Source: Planctomycetota bacterium (GTDB lineage: Bacteria > Planctomycetota > Planctomycetia > Pirellulales > Pirellulaceae). From it: DNA of 64,000 nucleotides. This document shows, piece by piece, positions 59,498-64,000 of the stretch. The stretch spans positions 62,001-126,000 of the forward strand of contig CAUJHS010000031.1 of the NCBI GenBank assembly GCA_963204915.1, written 5' to 3'. A model generated the notes under the pieces. That model did not search any database. It was given only the letters and a program-made list of their open reading frames with translations, and was not told the origin of the DNA. Position numbers and translations under genes: made by a program. Each line of letters starts with the position of its first letter. The stretch's first letter is position 1.

Positions 59498-59773
59498 GAA
59501 CCTACAAACTACGCAAGGAGCCTAAGACCCACCAACCAACACCGCCCGTCGCAGGAAGAGGTTGTCCTGATCCCGCCGGGCAGTCCCGTTGTATTCTATC
59601 TCAACGCAAACTCGCCGCGGGAGCGAAGGTTGTGCTATCGCAGGACGCGGGTGATAATTGAGGCGTCTTCCGTTCGTCGCCTTCGGCTAGCGCCTGGTCA
59701 CATCTGAAATCTGGGGTCGCGCGATCTCCCATTCGAAGTTCGATAAGGCATTTACTTACGGCTGGGCATTGTT

Positions 59774-60445
59774 ATGGCTACGGTTTCGGACACCATCGTC
59801 TTTCCGCGCACGGTGCTGCCCGTGCAATGGTCGCTGGCCGACGTGCAACGGCACGTGGGCGGCGTTCCCGCGGAACGTATTCGTTCCTATCCCCCGCCGG
59901 GCATGGCCAAAGAGCGCGACGTGCTGGAACTGCACGACCGCGATAACCGGCTATGCGAACTGGTCGACGGCGTGCTGGTGGAGAAGACGATGGATACCTA
60001 CGAATCGCTATTGGCGGTGGCGCTCCAGTTTGCCCTCCAAACATACTTGGAGAAAAACCCAATTGGCGTTGTTCTGGGAGAAGGCGGACCGCTTCGCATC
60101 CTGCCCGATCGGGTGCGCATTCCGGATGTCTCCGTCATCCTGTGGGAGCGGTTTCCTGACCGGCGGTTGCCGCGCGAGGCGGTGTTTACCGTCGCGCCGG
60201 ATTTGGCGATTGAAATCCTCTCAGAAGGAAACACCGAAGACGAAATGCAAATGAAGCTCAACGAGTACCGTCAGGCCGGTGTGCGGCTGGTGTGGTACAT
60301 CGACCCGCGCCGCCGCACCGCCGTCGTGTATACGCTGGGTGGTCCCAGCCACACGTTCGATGAAGACGGCGTGCTGACGGGAGCCGACGTGCTGCCGGGC
60401 TTTTCCATGTCGCTGCGGCAGTTGTTCGACCGCTATCCGCGCTAA
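59774..60445 (+). CDS. Uma2-family (DUF820) putative restriction-fold endonuclease
   Basis: 223 residues. Uma2 proteins have a PD-(D/E)XK fold and occur in many copies in cyanobacteria and planctomycetes, often with unknown targets. Visible motifs: C-E-L-V-D-G-V-L-V-E (61-70), R-I-P-D-V-S-V-I (115-122, Asp118), A-P-D-L-A-I-E-I-L-S-E (141-151, Glu147) and K-L-N-E-Y (161-165), then L-V-W-Y-I-D-P. All likely catalytic residues are kept. The start ATG 59774 follows no clear Shine-Dalgarno. It stands alone in its strand context. Confidence 0.87.
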   Translation: MATVSDTIVFPRTVLPVQWSLADVQRHVGGVPAERIRSYPPPGMAKERDVLELHDRDNRLCELVDGVLVEKTMDTYESLLAVALQFALQTYLEKNPIGVVLGEGGPLRILPDRVRIPDVSVILWERFPDRRLPREAVFTVAPDLAIEILSEGNTEDEMQMKLNEYRQAGVRLVWYIDPRRRTAVVYTLGGPSHTFDEDGVLTGADVLPGFSMSLRQLFDRYPR

Positions 60446-60584
60446 GCCGGAGCCGGGCACGTTGCACAATTCCGGCCGGATGGCCATTTGCATTTCCCGA
60501 CGCAACTCGCTCCAATAGGGGAACCGCCGCCGCTGGAAATGTGTCTCGTAAGTGCGGTTTCTTTTCTTATCAGGGAGTTCGTTC

Positions 60585-61763
60585 ATGGCTCGCTTGTGTG
60601 TCTTGGCGTGTGCATTGGCGACCACGCTATTTGTGTTGAACGCTCGCGCTGACGAGCAGGAAAAACCTCAAGCCGACGCTTCGGCTGCGGAAACCGTTCA
60701 AGAAGGCGCGCCGCCGAAAGTCGATGCGGCCGCCGAGCAAGTGAGAGCGAACCCCGACGATACGACCGCACTGCAAACCTACTTGTTGCTGAAACTCCGA
60801 CAAATCGCCACGGCGGCGAACGGGAACTCCGATCAAGTGGACAAACAGATTGACGAACTCCGCACGTTCGTCAACTCGCTCGAACCGACCACAGAAGAGT
60901 CAAAGACCCTGGTGGGCCGGGTGCAGTCGACCCTCGGCCTGCTCGAACAACAAATCAAGCTGGCCCGCGTTTCCATCGACGAACTTGCGGCGAAGCTGAA
61001 AGAGAACCCCGCCGACAACAACACGCTGCAACTGTACAGCCAAAAGGCGGCGCGTGAGATTTACGGCCTGGCGTCGGACAAGCCCGATGAAGCCCAAGCG
61101 AAGCTCGACGCGGTGATCGCCTTTTTGAAAGAACGCCAAGAAGCCGTCGACGACGAAGGCGCGAAGAAAAGCTACGAACAAATGCGCGAGCGCATCGTGG
61201 GAACCGTCGAACGCGCCATCCAGCGCGCTCGCGACCTGGCCGCACTGGTGGGCAAAGAGGCCGCGCCGCTGGACGTGGAAACTTGGGCCAACGGCGAACC
61301 GCTCACCAGCGAAGACCTCAAAGGCAAAGTGGTGCTGTTGGACTTCTGGGCGATCTGGTGCGGGCCGTGCATCGCCACGTTCCCGCACTTGCGCGAATGG
61401 CAAGAGAAGTACGCCGACAAAGGCCTGGTCATCATCGGCCTGACGCGCTTCTACCAATACGTATGGGACGAAGCCGCCGGCCGCGCCACACGCGGCGAAG
61501 GCGAGGTCACCCCCGAGCAAGAGCTGGAAATGTTGGCCAAGTTCGCCGAGCACCATGAGTTGAAGCACCGCTTCGCCATTCAGAAGGACAGCACACTTTC
61601 GGAATATTACGCGGTGACCGGCATTCCGCACGTGGTGCTGATCGACCGGGAAGGCAAGATCCGCCTGTTCCGCGTGGGCAGCGGCGAGAAGAACGCCAAC
61701 GACATTCACGCCATGATTGAAACGCTTCTGGCCGAAGGCGCGCCTGCCGCCGCGGGCGAATAG
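60585..61763 (+). CDS. Exported TlpA-like thioredoxin-fold protein with coiled-coil N-terminus
   Basis: 392 residues. A signal peptide ends near L-N-A-R-A-D. Residues 50-225 are predicted helical and heptad-like (for example L-L-E-Q-Q-I-K-L-A and R-E-R-I-V-G-T-V-E-R-A-I-Q-R). The C-terminal thioredoxin domain has F-W-A-I-W-C-G-P-C (254-262) with redox pair C259/C262 and cis-Pro in G-I-P-H-V-V. It probably reduces or isomerises disulfides, or serves in cytochrome c maturation, outside the cytosol. Start: ATG 60585 with AGGGAG 7 bases upstream. Confidence 0.88.
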   Translation: MARLCVLACALATTLFVLNARADEQEKPQADASAAETVQEGAPPKVDAAAEQVRANPDDTTALQTYLLLKLRQIATAANGNSDQVDKQIDELRTFVNSLEPTTEESKTLVGRVQSTLGLLEQQIKLARVSIDELAAKLKENPADNNTLQLYSQKAAREIYGLASDKPDEAQAKLDAVIAFLKERQEAVDDEGAKKSYEQMRERIVGTVERAIQRARDLAALVGKEAAPLDVETWANGEPLTSEDLKGKVVLLDFWAIWCGPCIATFPHLREWQEKYADKGLVIIGLTRFYQYVWDEAAGRATRGEGEVTPEQELEMLAKFAEHHELKHRFAIQKDSTLSEYYAVTGIPHVVLIDREGKIRLFRVGSGEKNANDIHAMIETLLAEGAPAAAGE

Positions 61764-61918
61764 GGGGCGAACCCGCCTTCGCCCGACACCTCGCCGGCGC
61801 AAAATCATGGGAACGCAGCCAGCAACACCTGCCCTGCGTTCCTCTTTTCCTGCGGCGTTCTCACCGCGAACGCCTACGTGCCGTTGACGAACCGCACGTG
61901 CTGCGGTAGCAGTGGTGC

Positions 61919-63325
61919 ATGTCGCAATTTCTTTACACCGTGTGCCAACGCGGGGCGGAACCGGCTTTGAAAGCCGAATTAGCCAAACATTGGCCTGACT
62001 TCCGCTTCGCGTATTCCCGGCCGGGGTTCGTCACGTTCAAATTGCCTGACGGGGCCGATCTGCCGGAAGACTTCGATCTGCAAAGCGTGTTTGCTCGCAC
62101 GTATGGCTTCTCGTTGGGGAAGGTCACGGGAACCGACGCTCAGGCCATGGCCCGCGAAGCTTGGCGCCTGGCGACGGAAAGCGAGTTCGCGCCCCAGCGC
62201 AGCTCCGCCGCGTTGCTCTTCTCGCCGTCAACGGGCGAAGGCGGCAAACCGGCGCCCGGTGGGCCGGCCCCAGAAGGGTGGCTGGCGGCGCAATCTTCGA
62301 CGCCCCAGCCAGTTGATCATGCTGCTGACCCGTCGCACACCCCTCCGCCGCCGGCCAGTCATCCGGCGCCTGCGGCGGAGCATCCCGCGGACGACGATTC
62401 GGACATCGAGCAACAACTCGCCGCCGAAGAGCCCGCCGAATCTGAGGATGCAGAAGAAGATGTTTCAGGCGCTCTGCACGGCGGCAAACCTTGGGTGGTG
62501 CATTACCATCGCATTCATGCCTGGGAGCGCGACATCGACGAACCGGGACACCACGGCTTCGAGCCAGGCGTTACGCCGCTGGCCGAGGAAGTGGGGCAGC
62601 TCATTCGCGCCGAAATGGGCGAGCAAGCGCCGCCCGTGAACCGTCTGGCGAAGCCTGGCCAGCGCGTGCTGGATGTGGTTCTCGTCGAGCCGAACGAATG
62701 GTGGATCGGCTATCATCGCGCCGCAGCGGCTCCTTCACGCTGGCCGGGCGGCGTGTATCCTGTCGACTTGCCCGAAGAGGTGGTCTCGCGCGCCTACCTG
62801 AAAATGGCGGAAGCCTTGGCGTGGTCGCGTTTACCCATCGAGCGCGAAGACTGCTGCGTCGAACTGGGCAGCTCACCGGGCGGATCGTGCCAAGCGCTGC
62901 TCGACCGCGGTTGCGAGGTCGTGGGCGTTGATCCCGCCGAGATGGCGCCGGAACTGCTCGAACACGAGAACTTCATTCACGTGCGTGCGCGAAGCCAAGA
63001 CATCAAACGGCGTGAATTCGCCGGAATCCAGTGGCTCATGGCCGACTTGAACGTGGCCCCCAACTATACTTTGGACACGGTCGAAAGTATTGTCACGCAT
63101 CACGCCACGAATTTTCGCGGGTTAATTTTGACGCTCAAGTTGAGCGAATGGGAGTTGGCCGCCCACATTCCCGAATACCTGGAGCGCGTACGCGGCTGGG
63201 GATTCGAGTACGTACGGGCGCGGCAACTTTCGTACAATCGGCAAGAGATTTGTGTCGCCGCGATGCGGCGGCGTCAGATGCGTCGCAAACCGTTCTGGCG
63301 CACCGGAGGCAAGCGCCGCCGATGA
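61919..63325 (+). CDS. RlmM-like rRNA 2'-O-methyltransferase (FtsJ fold) with acidic insert
   Basis: 468 residues. The N-terminal ~98 residues look like the THUMP-like region of RlmM; the Rossmann methyltransferase starts near 310 with C-V-E-L-G-S-S-P-G-G-S-C (SAM motif I), V-V-G-V-D-P-A, then M-A-D-L-N-V-A-P and L-T-L-K-L-S-E-W, which supply the Asp and Lys of the K-D-K-E tetrad. RlmM methylates the 2'-O of C2498 in E. coli 23S rRNA. Residues about 105-195 are a Pro/Ala/Asp/Glu-rich insert without counterpart in E. coli RlmM. The C-terminal tail is strongly basic. rlmM is a likely symbol but the exact target nucleotide is unknown. Confidence 0.82.
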   Translation: MSQFLYTVCQRGAEPALKAELAKHWPDFRFAYSRPGFVTFKLPDGADLPEDFDLQSVFARTYGFSLGKVTGTDAQAMAREAWRLATESEFAPQRSSAALLFSPSTGEGGKPAPGGPAPEGWLAAQSSTPQPVDHAADPSHTPPPPASHPAPAAEHPADDDSDIEQQLAAEEPAESEDAEEDVSGALHGGKPWVVHYHRIHAWERDIDEPGHHGFEPGVTPLAEEVGQLIRAEMGEQAPPVNRLAKPGQRVLDVVLVEPNEWWIGYHRAAAAPSRWPGGVYPVDLPEEVVSRAYLKMAEALAWSRLPIEREDCCVELGSSPGGSCQALLDRGCEVVGVDPAEMAPELLEHENFIHVRARSQDIKRREFAGIQWLMADLNVAPNYTLDTVESIVTHHATNFRGLILTLKLSEWELAAHIPEYLERVRGWGFEYVRARQLSYNRQEICVAAMRRRQMRRKPFWRTGGKRRR

Positions 63326-63391
63326 CCGTCCTGTATGCCCTGTGCCGTCCTGTATGCCCTGTCAAGGTGCGCCTTACCCGAGAAATCACCG

Positions 63392-64000
63392 ATGCGATTC
63401 CCACTGGCCCTAGTTCTGGTTCTTTTGCTTAGCGGCGCTGCGGCGCTCGCCCAAACACCCGAGACGGCGGAACCAGCCGCCCCCGCGCAGCGCGCCGCCA
63501 AGGCGCGCGAGCGCGGCTACCCGCCCACGTTGATGGCCGACCGGGTCGAAACCTACAAAACCGTGGGCGACGAATCGCTCAAGTTGTGGTTCTACCTGCC
63601 CGAAAACCACCAGCCGAGCGACGCGCGCCCTGTGGCGGTGTTTTTCTTTGGCGGCGGGTGGCAAAGCGGCACGCCCCGGCAGTTCGAACCACACTGCCAA
63701 CATCTGGCCAAGCGCGGCATGGTGGCCGCGGTGGCCGACTACCGCGTCGCCAGCCGGCATGGCGTGAAGGCGAATGCCTGCGTGGCCGATGCGAAGTCGG
63801 CGGTGCGTTGGATTCGGCAGCACGCCCAGGAATTGGGCGTCGATCCGCAGCGGCTCGTCGCAGGGGGCGGCTCGGCCGGCGGCCACCTGGCCGCATGTAC
63901 GGGAATCGTGCCGGGGCTGGAGGAAGCGTCGGAAGACGCCGCCGTTAGTTCGGTTCCCAATGCCTTAGTGTTGTTCAATCCGGCGGTGGTGCTGGCTCCG
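63392..64000 (+). CDS. Secreted alpha/beta-hydrolase, 3'-truncated by the window edge
   Basis: 203 codons are present, open at the right end. A signal peptide M-R-F-P-L-A-L-V-L-V-L-L-L-S-G-A-A-A-L-A precedes a Pro/Ala linker. The oxyanion-hole motif reads F-F-G-G-G-W, with Phe in place of the usual first His, and the nucleophile elbow is G-G-G-S-A-G-G-H. The family is the carboxylesterase/lipase-like group. The lost C-terminus would carry the catalytic His. It is not a copy of the two other hydrolases in this window. Confidence 0.83.
   Translation, partial: MRFPLALVLVLLLSGAAALAQTPETAEPAAPAQRAAKARERGYPPTLMADRVETYKTVGDESLKLWFYLPENHQPSDARPVAVFFFGGGWQSGTPRQFEPHCQHLAKRGMVAAVADYRVASRHGVKANACVADAKSAVRWIRQHAQELGVDPQRLVAGGGSAGGHLAACTGIVPGLEEASEDAAVSSVPNALVLFNPAVVLAP

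Noticed and set aside
1-64000. tRNA, rRNA, transposase or phage genes
   Set aside because: No cloverleaf-like or T-loop sequence, rRNA core, DDE transposase or phage structural protein was recognised by eye on either strand.

Overview
The window is a GC-rich chromosomal segment of a Planctomycetota bacterium, most likely of the Pirellulales. This is inferred from the gene mix. There is a giant secreted protein with an N-terminal LEPR-XLL motif and dockerin-type calcium loops, a formylglycine sulfatase beside an SGNH esterase, and a PEP-CTERM protein. An ECF sigma factor sits directly upstream of a membrane Ser/Thr kinase with WD40 repeats. FG-GAP/ASPIC-UnbV, ThuA and MJ0042-zinc-finger proteins are also present, and many genes lack a clear Shine-Dalgarno. 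The lptE and bamD homologues imply an outer membrane. No rRNA, tRNA, CRISPR array, transposase or phage gene was seen.

Layout. 1-4.6 kb: metabolic genes (partial EamA transporter, glpX, two SDR oxidoreductases, a secreted esterase). 5-12.5 kb: one 2520-residue surface protein with three ~225-residue C-terminal repeats. 12.7-15.1 kb: a GT4 glycosyltransferase and a sulfotransferase. 15.3-20.8 kb: a ClpC-like AAA+ protein with an apparently dead second ATPase ring, directly behind a DUF4062-NTPase-TPR STAND protein. 20.8-23.3 kb: SGNH esterase and sulfatase. 24.8-32.2 kb: a same-strand cluster of a five-heme cytochrome with TPRs, an FG-GAP/ASPIC protein, a lipoprotein, an EF-hand/deiodinase-like protein and an AhpD-like gene whose CxxC motif is interrupted by an in-frame TGA. 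32.9-35.6 kb: two unrelated RNA ligases in tandem (RtcB and a T4 Rnl1-like enzyme). 37-42 kb: ECF sigma factor and kinase-WD40-LRR gene, split by a one-base surplus in an A9 run. 42-56 kb: hypothetical, secreted and membrane proteins, an aberrant NRAMP transporter and an AIM24 protein. 56.8-59.5 kb: recO-bamD-lptE operon. 59.8-64 kb: Uma2 nuclease, TlpA thioredoxin, RlmM-like methyltransferase and a truncated esterase.

The strongest unusual signals are: (1) a probable selenoprotein, with C82-P-Y-U85-L-G-S-H89 encoded across a TGA at 31847-31849 and followed at the right distance by a small SECIS-like hairpin, directly downstream of a deiodinase-fold protein; (2) the STAND/ClpC-like pair, which looks like a dedicated sensor-unfoldase module and may be a conflict system; (3) the RtcB/Rnl1 pair, a possible RNA-repair cassette; (4) the A9 frameshift in the large kinase; (5) several families of perfect short hairpins between genes, one of which seems to have entered a coding sequence.

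All functions are read from motifs by eye. No database search, structure prediction or RNA folding was run.
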